Origin: Diaminobutyricibacter sp049994905
GTDB lineage: Bacteria; Actinomycetota; Actinomycetes; Actinomycetales; Microbacteriaceae
Direction: 5' to 3'
NCBI RefSeq assembly: GCF_049994905.1
Contig: NZ_CP188258.1
Coordinates: 248,001-312,000 of the forward strand
Length of the DNA stretch: 64,000 nucleotides
Part shown: one piece after another, positions 7,827-15,567 of the stretch
How positions within the stretch are numbered: the first letter of the stretch is position 1
Layout: every line of letters starts with the position of its first letter
Program-made: the position numbers and the translations under genes
Notes under the pieces: generated by a model
Database searches by the model: none
Told to the model about the DNA's origin: nothing
Seen by the model: the letters and a program-made list of their open reading frames with translations, nothing else

Positions 7827-9259
7827 GTGCGAGCGATGCAGCTGCGCAGGCTGCCGGTCGTCCGCAGGCTGATGCTGGTGCGCAGGCTGACGCTGCTGCG
7901 CCGGCCCAGAGGGGTGCGCAGGCCGACGGGAGTGCGCTGGCGGACGGCGCAGCGCTGGGTGACGTCAACCTGGTCGAGTTCGAGCGAGCGCGGCAGGTCA
8001 TTCCGGGGGGCGTGAATTCGCCGGTGCGCGCGTTCCGGTCAGTGGGGGGCACGCCGCGGTTCATGGTGTCAGCGTGGGGCGCATACATCACAGATGTCGA
8101 CGGGCGCGAATACGTGGACCTCGTCGCGTCGTGGGGTCCGGCGATCCTGGGCCATGCTCATCCCTCGGTGGTCGCTGCAGTGCAGGTGGCTGCCGCGCGC
8201 GGGCTCTCCTTCGGGGCATCCACGCCGGCCGAGACCCTCCTGGCCGAAGCGGTTCGCACGCGCGTGCCGATCGTCGACAAACTGCGGCTCGTGTCCACAG
8301 GTACCGAGGCGACGATGACCGCGATCCGGCTCGCCCGCGGATTCACCGGTCGTCCTCTCCTGATCAAGTTCGCCGGCCACTATCACGGGCACTCGGACGG
8401 GCTGCTCGCCGAAGCGGGGTCCGGCCTGGCGACGCTCGCGATGCCCGGATCCGCCGGCGTCACCGAGGCGACGGCTGCGCAGACTCTCGTTCTTCCCTAC
8501 AACGACCTGCCCGCCGTCCGGGCGGCGTTCGAGCAGCACGGGCCCGACATCGCAGCGGTGATCACCGAGGCGGCCGCAGCGAACATGGGTGTCGTGCCCC
8601 CGGACCCCGGGTTCAACGCTGCGCTCGTCGACCTCGCGCACGAGTTCGGCGCGCTGGTCATCCTCGACGAGGTTCTCACCGGTTTCCGCGTCGGCCCCGC
8701 CGGCTACTGGGGACTCGACCGGTCGTACACCCCCGACCTGCTCACCTTCGGCAAAGTCATCGGCGGCGGAATGCCGCTTGCAGCCCTCGGCGGGCGAGCC
8801 GACATCATGGACTACCTCGCGCCCAACGGCCCGGTGTACCAGGCGGGAACACTGTCGGGCAACCCGGTCGCCGTCGCAGCCGGCCTCGCCACCCTCGCTG
8901 CCGCCGACGATGCCGTCTACGCGCGGCTCGACGAGACGGCCGCGATCATCTCCACTGCGGTGTCGGATGCCCTGACCGCTGCGGGGGTGGCCCACCGCGT
9001 TCAGCGGGCCGGCAACCTTTTCAGTTTCGTGTTCGGCTCTTTCGAGACGGCGCCGCGCACCTACGCAGAAGTGCAGACGCAGGAGGCATGGCGGTACCGC
9101 GCGTTCTTCCACGCGATGCTCGACGCGGGCGTCTCGCTGCCGCCCAGCGTGTTCGAGGCCTGGTTCGTGACGGCCGCACACGACGAGGCGGCCGTGGCGC
9201 GCATCCTCGACGCACTGCCCGGTGCAGCCGCGGCAGCCGCAGCGGCCCAGCCCGAGTAG
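7823..9259 (+). CDS. hemL: Glutamate-1-semialdehyde 2,1-aminomutase
   Basis: HemL is a PLP enzyme that converts glutamate-1-semialdehyde to 5-aminolevulinate, feeding the whole pathway. The core is full length: RARQVIPGGVNSPVRAF near residue 55, STGTEATMTAIRLARG, LVILDEVLTGFRVG and the PLP lysine Lys311 in LTFGKVIGGGMPLAALGG. The first 45 residues are an unusual low-complexity Ala/Gln/Asp/Gly tail built from a short DNA repeat (7840-7950), and a matching Ala tail closes the protein. The total is 478 residues against about 430-440 for most relatives. The ATG overlaps the hemB stop. No hemA is visible, so glutamyl-tRNA reductase must lie elsewhere, perhaps upstream. Confidence 0.95.
   Translation: MSASDAAAQAAGRPQADAGAQADAAAPAQRGAQADGSALADGAALGDVNLVEFERARQVIPGGVNSPVRAFRSVGGTPRFMVSAWGAYITDVDGREYVDLVASWGPAILGHAHPSVVAAVQVAAARGLSFGASTPAETLLAEAVRTRVPIVDKLRLVSTGTEATMTAIRLARGFTGRPLLIKFAGHYHGHSDGLLAEAGSGLATLAMPGSAGVTEATAAQTLVLPYNDLPAVRAAFEQHGPDIAAVITEAAAANMGVVPPDPGFNAALVDLAHEFGALVILDEVLTGFRVGPAGYWGLDRSYTPDLLTFGKVIGGGMPLAALGGRADIMDYLAPNGPVYQAGTLSGNPVAVAAGLATLAAADDAVYARLDETAAIISTAVSDALTAAGVAHRVQRAGNLFSFVFGSFETAPRTYAEVQTQEAWRYRAFFHAMLDAGVSLPPSVFEAWFVTAAHDEAAVARILDALPGAAAAAAAAQPE
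7840..7950 (+). repeat. Degenerate repeat at the 5' end of hemL
   Basis: The motif cgcaggc followed by tgacgct-like bases recurs four times in frame (near 7844, 7861, 7878 and 7917) and encodes the repeated peptide QAD/QAA. It gives HemL its disordered N-terminal extension and looks like replication-slippage expansion. Confidence 0.55.
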
Positions 9260-9285
9260 GCACTGCTTCGCCGAAGCGGCGACGG

Positions 9286-9522
9286 CTACAGGTCGGGGTT
9301 GGCGGATGCCGTCTCCACGGTCTCGACGAACGTGTAGGTGGCCTCGTGTGGCCAGCCATCCGCATCCACCAGGGCGTACACGTCGAACGAGAGTTGCCCG
9401 CCCCCGCCGGCCGCGCGCCGAAGTGTGCGCGGCGGAGTGTCCGACGTTCCGCGCACGACCACGGTCTGCGGCTTCGCATCGCGCCTGAGCAGCCGCGCCG
9501 AGAAAGTGATGTGGCGTGCCAC
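9286..9522 (-). CDS. Conserved small hypothetical protein
   Basis: This is a 78-residue protein of unknown function. It starts at the GTG at 9522 with AAAGGA 5-6 nt upstream; a longer reading to 9564 has no better ribosome site. The sequence is RHITFSARLLRRDAK then QTVVVRGTSDTPPRTLRR, a short Gly-rich turn, QLSFDVYALVDADGWPHEAT and YTFVETVETA. The pattern looks like a small beta-rich domain. It is convergent with hemL (27 bp gap) and is not obviously tied to haem or to the ABC genes upstream of it. Confidence 0.6.
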   Translation of the reverse strand: MARHITFSARLLRRDAKPQTVVVRGTSDTPPRTLRRAAGGGGQLSFDVYALVDADGWPHEATYTFVETVETASANPDL

Positions 9523-9623
9523 GGGTGTCCTTTCGTCCCTCCCATTCTGTCGTGCCTGCGACAAACGCCCTCACGGCAGGACCCAGTATTCGAAAGCGCG
9601 CACCGACGCCGGGGACACGGAAA

Positions 9624-9661
9624 AGGCCGGGCCCGCAGGAACCAACCTGCAGGCCCGGCCT
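9624..9661 (-). terminator. Rho-independent terminator of the sugar ABC operon
   Basis: The arms aggccgggcccgcagg and cctgcaggcccggcct pair around a 6-base loop with one mismatch. In the minus direction the stem is followed by TTTT (bases 9621-9624). It lies 31 bp beyond the stop of the permease gene. Confidence 0.8.
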
Positions 9662-9692
9662 CATCGATTACGCGAGAAGCGCGGATGCCCGG

Positions 9693-10973
9693 CTACCGTG
9701 TTATCGCCCCGCCCGCCCGCCGGCGCGAGAGCGCGTCGACCGTGGCCGCGAGGATCAGCACGCCGCCGGTGACGAGGAAGTTCACGCCGCCGGGGAGGTT
9801 GAGCAGGCCGAGGCCGTTGGTGATCACAGCGATCACGAGCGCACCGATCGCTGCGTGGATGAGCCGGCCACGTCCACCGAAGAGGCTCACGCCACCGACG
9901 ACCGCTGCTGCCACACCGCTCAGGACGATGTCGCGTCCGAACGCCGCATCCACTGACCCGACCTTGCTCGCGCTGAACAGACCGGACACGACGGCCAGCG
10001 TGGAACAGACCACGAACGCCGCCCACTTGATGCCGACGACCTTGATTCCGGAGCGGCGTGCCGCCTCAGCGTTGCCACCGACCGCGTAGAGGTAGCGGCC
10101 GAATCGCGTGCGGTCGAGGACGAACGTTCCGACCCACAGGATCGCGAGAACGATCGGCACCACGATGGGCACACCCGATACCGCGAGGAAGCCGGTGCCG
10201 CGGTTCTGGTTGAGAAGACCCACGACGAAACCACCGATGACGGCGATGACAGCGAGCCGGATCCAGAGCAGTGTGATCGTGCGGCTGGGAACGCCGGCCC
10301 GTGCGCGGCGGCGGCGGTCGATCATGGCCTGGCTGAACGTGATGAGGAGGATGATCACGAGCATGACCCAGCCCGCCCACGGGGGCATGTTGCTGTTCTG
10401 GATCGCGAGCACTTCGGGCTGCTGGATACGGTAGAGGCCGCCGTTACCGATGATGATCAGCTGGAGGCCCTGGAGGCCGAGGAACAGGCCCAGAGTGACC
10501 ACGAACGATGGGACCCCGACTCTGGCGACGAAGAACCCGATGAAGAAGCCGATCACGACACCGGAAAGGAGCGCGATGATGAGCGCGAGAATCCAGTTGA
10601 GGTTCATTCCGCCCGGGTCGGACAGGACGACGAAGAGCGACATCGCGACGCCGGACGTAACGCCGGCTGACAGGTCGATCTCGCCGAGCAGGATGACGAA
10701 CACGAGAGCCATCGCCAGCATGACGAGCGTGGCGGCCTGGGTGAGCAGGTTGGCGAAGTTGCGCTCTGTCAGGAAGTACGGGCTCAGGATGGTGAAGAGG
10801 ATGCTGAGCACCACGAACCCGGCGATCGCGGGAAGCGCGCCCATCTCGCCGCTGCGCACGCGCTGGAGGTAGGCGACCGCCTGGTCGCGGAGCGAGCCGT
10901 CCTGCCCGCTTCCGATGAGATCGGGGGTTTCTGTCTCCGGTGCAGGGATCTCGGATTTGGCGGTGACGCTCAT
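9693..10973 (-). CDS. Sugar ABC transporter permease, XylH-like
   Basis: This is a 426-residue integral membrane permease of the CUT2 class that handles monosaccharides. A cytoplasmic N-terminus of about 45 residues precedes eight or more hydrophobic segments. Family marks are LVFVILLGEIDLSAGVTSG, VGVPSFVVTLGLFLGLQG and GVSLFGGRGRLIHAAIGALV near the C-terminus. The long central loop after LYRIQQPEVLAIQNSN and the overall plan match XylH-type xylose permeases. The start overlaps the ATPase stop (atga), so the two are coupled. No sugar isomerase or kinase is adjacent, so xylose specificity is inferred only from the XylF-like partner. Confidence 0.88.
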   Translation of the reverse strand: MSVTAKSEIPAPETETPDLIGSGQDGSLRDQAVAYLQRVRSGEMGALPAIAGFVVLSILFTILSPYFLTERNFANLLTQAATLVMLAMALVFVILLGEIDLSAGVTSGVAMSLFVVLSDPGGMNLNWILALIIALLSGVVIGFFIGFFVARVGVPSFVVTLGLFLGLQGLQLIIIGNGGLYRIQQPEVLAIQNSNMPPWAGWVMLVIILLITFSQAMIDRRRRARAGVPSRTITLLWIRLAVIAVIGGFVVGLLNQNRGTGFLAVSGVPIVVPIVLAILWVGTFVLDRTRFGRYLYAVGGNAEAARRSGIKVVGIKWAAFVVCSTLAVVSGLFSASKVGSVDAAFGRDIVLSGVAAAVVGGVSLFGGRGRLIHAAIGALVIAVITNGLGLLNLPGGVNFLVTGGVLILAATVDALSRRRAGGAITR

Positions 10974-11722
10974 GCTGTGGCTCCCGTGTAGGTCTTGCTT
11001 CCAGTGATGTAGCCGACGACATCGTCGCTGTTCGTCTGGGATGTCTCGAGTTCTGCGACCATCTGGCCGAGGTAGAGGACGCTGATGTAGTCCGCGACCT
11101 GGAAGACGTCGACGAGGTTGTGACTGATCATGAGGACGCCGACACCGCGTTCGGCGAGGCGCTTGACGAGAGAGAGCACCTGTTCGGTCTGTGCGACACC
11201 GAGGGCCGCCGTCGGCTCGTCGAGGATGACGACCTTGGCTGATTTCAGGACCGATCGAGCGATGGCGACGGTCTGTCGCTGGCCACCGGAGAGCGACGAG
11301 ACTTTCTGCCGCACGGACTTCACAGTGCGGACGGAGAGCGACCGGAGCGTCTCCGATGCCTCGCGTTCCATCTTGCCTTCATCGAACGTGCCGAGTTCCG
11401 TCTCCTCGCGGCCGAGGAACATGTTCTGCACGATGTCGAGGTTGTCGCAGAGCGCGAGGTCCTGGTACACGACCTCGATGCCGAGGTGGGAAGCCTCGCG
11501 CGGGTTGTGCAGCGCGACGACTTCGCCTTCGAACTTCACGACGCCTTCGTCATAGGGCTGCACGCCGGCGAGGCCCTTGATCAGAGTCGACTTACCGGCA
11601 CCGTTGTCGCCGACCAGAGCTGTGATCTTTCCCGGGTAGACCTTGAGTGACACGCCCTTGAGGACGCTCACCGGGCCAAAACTTTTCTTGACGTCCGTCA
11701 AATCGATGATCGGCGAATCCAT
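10970..11722 (-). CDS. Sugar ABC transporter ATPase, single-domain XylG-like
   Basis: This is the cytoplasmic ATPase of the importer, 250 residues. The Walker A motif is GDNGAGKSTLIKG (about residues 37-49), the Q-loop is in VVYQDLALCDNLDIVQN, the signature is LSGGQRQTVAIARS, Walker B is VVILDEPTAALG and the H-loop is LMISHN. Many CUT2 systems use a double-length ATPase; this one is half length, like those seen with actinobacterial XylF-type systems. The ATG at 11722 has AAAGGAA five bases upstream. The gene follows a hairpin that may lower its expression relative to the binding protein. Confidence 0.88.
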   Translation of the reverse strand: MDSPIIDLTDVKKSFGPVSVLKGVSLKVYPGKITALVGDNGAGKSTLIKGLAGVQPYDEGVVKFEGEVVALHNPREASHLGIEVVYQDLALCDNLDIVQNMFLGREETELGTFDEGKMEREASETLRSLSVRTVKSVRQKVSSLSGGQRQTVAIARSVLKSAKVVILDEPTAALGVAQTEQVLSLVKRLAERGVGVLMISHNLVDVFQVADYISVLYLGQMVAELETSQTNSDDVVGYITGSKTYTGATA

Positions 11723-11801
11723 TTGCGTTCCTTTGCTCGGGGCGCCTGTGTCCCAGTTGCGTACTCCATGACGAGTCTGCCACGGCTGTCCAAGGAAGAA
11801 A

Positions 11802-11839
11802 GCTCCGCGTCAGGGTTCATTGTGAACCTGACGCGGAGC
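11802..11839 (-). terminator. Intra-operon attenuating hairpin
   Basis: The arms gctccgcgtcagggttca and tgaacctgacgcggagc are complementary apart from one bulged G, around a 3-base loop. In the minus direction a T-rich run (tttcttcc) follows. It sits between the binding-protein stop and the ATPase start and probably terminates part of the transcription, giving excess binding protein. Confidence 0.75.
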
Positions 11840-11888
11840 CTTCGGTGGGATCGACAGTCCGCTAGCGGGCTCTCATTTCCTTATTCTG

Positions 11889-12971
11889 CTATTTGACGCC
11901 GTACTTCGTGCAGGCTGCGGCAACCTCTGCGGTGCAGATGTCCGCGGCCTTCGCGTCGCCAGCGGTGACGACCTGCTCCACCTTGTCAGGCGTGATCAGG
12001 ATCGGCGTGGTCGCGATGAACGGCTTGCCGTACAGCTGCTGCGATGTCGGCGGCTTCTTGCCCTTCAGGAGCGAGATCGCCAGCGTCGAGGCCGCGTCGG
12101 CTTCCAGCTTGAACGGCTTGTAGACCGTCGCGGTCTGCTTTCCGAGCAGCACGTTCTGCAGACCGGCAGTGGAGGCGTCCTGTCCGGAGACGGGAACCCT
12201 CAGGTGGTTCTTGTCGAGAATCGTGATGACGCCGGCAGCGTTGGTGTCGTTGGCGACCCAGACTGCGTCGACCTTGCCGCCCAGGCCGGTGAGAGCCTGC
12301 TCGAAGTTGGTCGCCGACTTCTCGCCGTCCCAGACACCGGTCGGCTCCGCAGCCGGCTTGATGCCCGCAGCGCTCATGACCGCAACCGCTCCGTCGTGGA
12401 ACAGCTTCGCATTGCCGTCAGTCGGGTCGCCGCCCATGTAGACGACCTTCGCCGTCTTCGGGTCCTTGCCGGCAGTCTTGAGACCGTCGACGATCGACTG
12501 TCCTTCGAGCGCGCCGACCTTGGTGTTGTCGAACGACACATAGTAGTCGGCCAGCATCTGCGGGGCGGAAGCTGTGCCGGTGGTGATGGGGCGGTCGTAG
12601 GCGATGACCGGGATGCCCTGCTTCTGGGCCTTCTGGGTCACAGCGACGGCTGCACCGTTGTAGTCGACGAGGATCATGACGCCGCAGCCCTTGGTGAGCT
12701 GCTGGTCGGCGATCGTCGCGTACTTGTTCGGGTCGCCCTGGGCGTTCTGGATGTCGGCGGTGAAGCCGGCGTCGGTGAATGCCTTGTCGAGGGCGGGACG
12801 GTCACCGTTCTCCCAGCGCGGCGACGAAGCCGAGTCGGGGAGGATGACACATGCTCGGCTTGCTGTGGTCGAGGTCGAGCCTGAACCGCTACCGGATCCG
12901 CTGCAACCGCTCAACAGCAGTGCTGTTGCGGCAGCGGCCACCGTGATGGGAATCCATGAAGATTTCTTCAC
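11889..12971 (-). CDS. Sugar-binding lipoprotein, XylF-like
   Basis: This is the extracellular solute-binding lipoprotein of the CUT2 importer, 360 residues. The start is the GTG at 12971, with AAAGGG about 8 bases upstream; it yields a classical lipoprotein signal, KKSSWIP then a hydrophobic core and the lipobox LLSGC at about residue 23. A Gly/Ser linker follows. The periplasmic-binding fold begins at CVILPDSASSPRWENGDRPAL, and DYNGAAVAVTQKAQKQGIPVIAYDRPI resembles the sugar-contact region of E. coli XylF. As first gene of the operon it lies upstream of the attenuating hairpin. Confidence 0.88.
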   Translation of the reverse strand: MKKSSWIPITVAAAATALLLSGCSGSGSGSGSTSTTASRACVILPDSASSPRWENGDRPALDKAFTDAGFTADIQNAQGDPNKYATIADQQLTKGCGVMILVDYNGAAVAVTQKAQKQGIPVIAYDRPITTGTASAPQMLADYYVSFDNTKVGALEGQSIVDGLKTAGKDPKTAKVVYMGGDPTDGNAKLFHDGAVAVMSAAGIKPAAEPTGVWDGEKSATNFEQALTGLGGKVDAVWVANDTNAAGVITILDKNHLRVPVSGQDASTAGLQNVLLGKQTATVYKPFKLEADAASTLAISLLKGKKPPTSQQLYGKPFIATTPILITPDKVEQVVTAGDAKAADICTAEVAAACTKYGVK

Positions 12972-13138
12972 TTCGAAACCCTTTCTTCTTTGAAGGAGGA
13001 CACTCCTCGATGGCCACGCTCGGCTGTGAGCGATGGCTTCTAAAGTTTGGGCCAAATTGGTGACATTGGCAACATACTTGCGGGTAACGGTTCGGTAACC
13101 CTGTCTGGCGTGAGTTCGCGACCGGGCAGACTAGGACC

Positions 13139-13528
13139 ATGGCCGATTTGCACGTTCACCCCGACCGACTGGAGATCCGGCTCACACCTGCTGAAAAGGC
13201 GCTCGCGTTCAGGCGGGTCGACCTCGTGATCCCGCGGGACAGCATCCGGTCGGTGGCGATCACCGACGACCCGTGGATCTGGATCAGGGGGGTGCGTTCG
13301 CCCGGCGCCGGCGTGCCGCTGACGCTGGCGGTGGGAACGTGGAAGTTCCACGGAGGCAAGGATTTCCTGATCCTCAAAGGCAAGCAGCGCGCGGCCGTCG
13401 TGCTCGACCTCGAGGGCGAAGAGTATGCCCGGGTCATCGTGTCGACACCGCACGCGGCGAAGCTGATCGAGGCGCTCAGAGTGGTCGACGACGCCGGCCA
13501 GCGGGATGGGGGCGAGAGAATCGAGTGA
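13139..13528 (+). CDS. Conserved hypothetical protein, PH-like pattern
   Basis: This 129-residue soluble protein begins MADLHVHPDRLEIRLTPAEK and contains ALAFRRVDLVIPRDSIRSV, TDDPWIWIRGVRSPG, LTLAVGTWKFHGGKDFLIL and AAVVLDLEGEEYARVIVST. The alternation of short beta strands resembles a pleckstrin-homology-type barrel, as in many small actinobacterial proteins, but I cannot assign a function. It is divergent from the sugar importer and its end abuts the DUF1304 gene (3-bp gap, convergent). Confidence 0.65.
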   Translation: MADLHVHPDRLEIRLTPAEKALAFRRVDLVIPRDSIRSVAITDDPWIWIRGVRSPGAGVPLTLAVGTWKFHGGKDFLILKGKQRAAVVLDLEGEEYARVIVSTPHAAKLIEALRVVDDAGQRDGGERIE

Positions 13529-13531
13529 TTC

Positions 13532-13912
13532 TCACGCCAGCATGAAGCACACCAGTCCGGCGAGTGGCAGTACACCCTGGGTGAGAGCTGCTCGCGTATA
13601 GATGCGGCCGGTCGTCAGCAGCACGACGGATGCGAGCACCATGCAGGTCGCGCTGAAGAACACCAGGCCGAATCCGACATCGCGCAGCGTCGTCCAGTAG
13701 AGCACGAGGCCCACCGCGGCCCCACCGGCGAGGAACAGGTTGTAGAAGCCCTGGTTGTATGCCATCGGCCGCACGATGTCGGCGTCGCCCTGGGAGCGGA
13801 TCCCGAATCGGCGCCAGACCTTCGGTGACGACCACATCACGCTTTCCATCCCGAAGATCCCGAGGTGGACGATGGCGGCGGCCGCGATCAGGATCGATCC
13901 GATGATGGCCAT
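13532..13912 (-). CDS. DUF1304 membrane protein, copy 1
   Basis: This 126-residue protein has four predicted membrane helices. The family marks are the N-terminal HLGIFGMESVMW and the central AYNQGFYNLFLAGGA. Function is unknown for DUF1304. It is a paralogue of the neighbouring gene at 14061, of identical length, with the second half (TGRIYTRAALTQGVLPLAG) aligning residue by residue. A TATGCT -10 box lies 6 nt before the ATG, so it has its own leaderless promoter although the paralogue is just upstream on the same strand. Confidence 0.85.
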   Translation of the reverse strand: MAIIGSILIAAAAIVHLGIFGMESVMWSSPKVWRRFGIRSQGDADIVRPMAYNQGFYNLFLAGGAAVGLVLYWTTLRDVGFGLVFFSATCMVLASVVLLTTGRIYTRAALTQGVLPLAGLVCFMLA

Positions 13913-13918
13913 GGTGTG

Positions 13919-13924
13919 AGCATA
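13919..13924 (-). promoter_or_regulatory. -10 box TATGCT (leaderless)
   Basis: The hexamer ends 6 nt before the ATG of the DUF1304 gene at 13912. Confidence 0.6.
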
Positions 13925-13946
13925 CGCTCGGCGGTTACAGTCCCGC

Positions 13947-14003
13947 CGAGCACAGGAAAAGACACCCCAGATCGCGAAATCGGGGTGCTTTTTCCTGTGC
14001 TCG
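13947..14003. repeat. 57-bp palindromic element, copy A
   Basis: The first ten bases CGAGCACAGG pair with the last ten CCTGTGCTCG, and the stem continues through an A-rich/T-rich section to CACCCC/GGGGTG with two mismatches. The centre contains tcgcga. The element lies between the two DUF1304 genes, downstream of the copy at 14061. Two further copies of exactly the same length occur at 43230 and 48352; by hand count about 42 of 57 positions agree between copies. Confidence 0.8.
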
Positions 14004-14013
14004 ACAGGCCCGT

Positions 14014-14058
14014 GGGCGAGCGGGCGAGCGGGCGAGCGGGCGAGTGGGCGAGCGGGCG
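14014..14058. repeat. 8-bp tandem repeat (gcgagcgg)
   Basis: The unit gcgagcgg, with one gcgagtgg variant, is repeated about five times directly before the stop of the DUF1304 gene at 14061. It is non-coding and looks like a slippage repeat. Confidence 0.75.
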
Positions 14059-14060
14059 GG

Positions 14061-14441
14061 TCAGCTCAGGAGGATGAGGACGAAACCGATGAGGGGCAGG
14101 ACGCCCTGGATGAGGGCGGCGCGCACGTAGCCCCTGCCGGTGGTGACGAGCACGACCGCGGCGAGGACCATGCTGCCCGTCGTGAACAGGATGAGCGCGA
14201 GGCCGGCCGAGTGCATCCCGATCCCGTAGAAGATCAGGCCGAGAACCGCACCGATCGCGAGGAACAGGTTGTAGAAGCCCTGGTTGTATGCCAGCGGTTT
14301 CGTGGTCTCGGCGGCCTCCTGGCTGGCGACCCCGAAGCGCTTCCAGATCGCAGGACGCGTCCAGCTGACGCTCTCCATGATGAAGATGCCGACGTGGAGC
14401 GCGGCGGCCAGGGTCACGAACACGGTGGCAAGAATGATCAT
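14061..14441 (-). CDS. DUF1304 membrane protein, copy 2
   Basis: This is a four-helix membrane protein, 126 residues from the ATG at 14441. That start is preferred because TAGCAT ends 7 nt before it and because it gives exactly the same length as the paralogue at 13532; upstream ATG codons at 14450 and 14474 add unmatched residues. Conserved pieces are HVGIFIMESVSWTRPAIWKRFG, split here as HVGIFIMESV and RPAIWKRFG, then AYNQGFYNLFLAIGA and GYVRAALIQGVLPLIG. The arrangement is a tandem duplication followed by divergence. The function is unknown. Confidence 0.83.
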   Translation of the reverse strand: MIILATVFVTLAAALHVGIFIMESVSWTRPAIWKRFGVASQEAAETTKPLAYNQGFYNLFLAIGAVLGLIFYGIGMHSAGLALILFTTGSMVLAAVVLVTTGRGYVRAALIQGVLPLIGFVLILLS

Positions 14442-14448
14442 GCCGCTC

Positions 14449-14454
14449 ATGCTA
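14449..14454 (-). promoter_or_regulatory. -10 box TAGCAT (leaderless)
   Basis: The hexamer ends 7 nt before the ATG at 14441 and supports that start over the upstream ATG codons. Confidence 0.55.
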
Positions 14455-14494
14455 CCGACGCCTCGCCCCCGCAACCCGGACCATCAGGCGGCGT

Positions 14495-15517
14495 CTACGC
14501 GCGCACGTCGACGACGGTGCGGCCGCGGACGCGACCGGCGAGGATCTCCGCAGACATCGGGACGGCGTCGGCGAGCGGGATGGTCGTCGTCATCTCGGCG
14601 AGCAGTGCGGGATCGAGGTCGGTCGCGAGACTCGCCCACGCCGCTTCGCGCTGGGGGAGAGGGGCATCCACCGAATTGATGCCGACAAGGGTGACGGCGC
14701 GCAGGATGAACGGCATCACCGTCGCAGGCAGGTCGCCGCCCTGTGCGAGCCCGCACGCGGCGACGGTGCCGCCGTACACCGTCTGGGCCAGCGCGTTCGC
14801 GAGGGTGTGGCTACCGACCGCGTCGATCACCCCGCTCCACCGCTGGCTCTGCAGCGGCTTTCCGGGGTCGCTGAGTTCGGCCCGGTCGATGATCGCGGTG
14901 GCACCCAGACGGCGCAGATAGTCGGACGCTTCGGCCACTCGTCCTGTCGATGCTGTGACCGGGTAACCCCTTTTCGCGAGGATGGCGACGGCGACCGACC
15001 CGACACCGCCTGCGGCGCCCGTGACGAGGATGCTCAACCCGGCATCCTTCGTCGCCGACGGGCTCACGCCGTTCCGCTCGAGCGCCAGCACGGCGAGCAT
15101 GGCCGTGAAGCCGGCCGTGCCGATCGCTGCCGCCTGTTCGCTGGTCAGGGCATCCGGAACACGCACCAACGACCCGCCGTCCACGCGAGCCCGCTCCGCA
15201 AGGCCGCCGTGATGGCGCTCGCCGATGCCCGAGCCGTTCAGCACCACCCGGTCGCCGGGGGACCAGCGGGGGTCATCCGATGCTTCGACCGTTCCGACCA
15301 GGTCGATCCCGGGGATGAGGGGGGAGGTACGGGCGACCCCGGGCCGCCCGGCGATGGCGAGGCCGTCCTTGAAGTTGAGGCCGGAGTATTCGACCGCGAT
15401 CGTCACATCCCCCGGCATGAGGAGGGCGTCGGTGAGGCGGCGCACCTCGGCAGTGTGGGCGAGGATGCGGCCTGACTCCGTCTCCTGTTCGATCACGATG
15501 GCGCGGAACTCAGTCAT
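14495..15517 (-). CDS. Zinc-independent MDR oxidoreductase, AcuI/YhdH family
   Basis: This 340-residue NADPH-dependent medium-chain reductase is of the YhdH/AcuI group, whose studied members reduce acryloyl-CoA or quinones. Visible motifs are VEYSGLNFKDGLAIAGR, PLIPGIDLVGTVE, GDRVVLNGSGIGERHHGGLAE, TAGFTAMLAVLALE and the nucleotide-binding VTGAAGGVGSVAVAIL. The late LVGINSVDAPLPQREAAW is specific to this group. Zinc-binding cysteines of alcohol dehydrogenases are absent. A TACCCT box ends 7 nt before the ATG. The physiological substrate is not evident from the neighbours. Confidence 0.88.
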   Translation of the reverse strand: MTEFRAIVIEQETESGRILAHTAEVRRLTDALLMPGDVTIAVEYSGLNFKDGLAIAGRPGVARTSPLIPGIDLVGTVEASDDPRWSPGDRVVLNGSGIGERHHGGLAERARVDGGSLVRVPDALTSEQAAAIGTAGFTAMLAVLALERNGVSPSATKDAGLSILVTGAAGGVGSVAVAILAKRGYPVTASTGRVAEASDYLRRLGATAIIDRAELSDPGKPLQSQRWSGVIDAVGSHTLANALAQTVYGGTVAACGLAQGGDLPATVMPFILRAVTLVGINSVDAPLPQREAAWASLATDLDPALLAEMTTTIPLADAVPMSAEILAGRVRGRTVVDVRA

Positions 15518-15524
15518 GGGGTTC

Positions 15525-15530
15525 AGGGTA
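15525..15530 (-). promoter_or_regulatory. -10 box TACCCT (leaderless)
   Basis: The hexamer ends 7 nt before the ATG of the MDR oxidoreductase gene at 15517. Confidence 0.55.
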
Positions 15531-15567
15531 CGCGGTCGTCGGCGGCCGGGCGCGGCCGGGCGGGGCC

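Noticed and set aside
9624..9661. Further copy of the dispersed palindromes
   Set aside because: Its stem shares no sequence with either family and it has a proper T-tract, so it is an ordinary terminator.
13072..13105. Operator upstream of the sugar-binding lipoprotein (ggtaac repeats)
   Set aside because: ggtaac occurs twice as a direct repeat, but symmetry is weak and no regulator gene is adjacent; not strong enough to list.
14014..14058. Tandem repeat as a CRISPR-like array
   Set aside because: The unit is 8 bp with no spacers and there are no cas genes.
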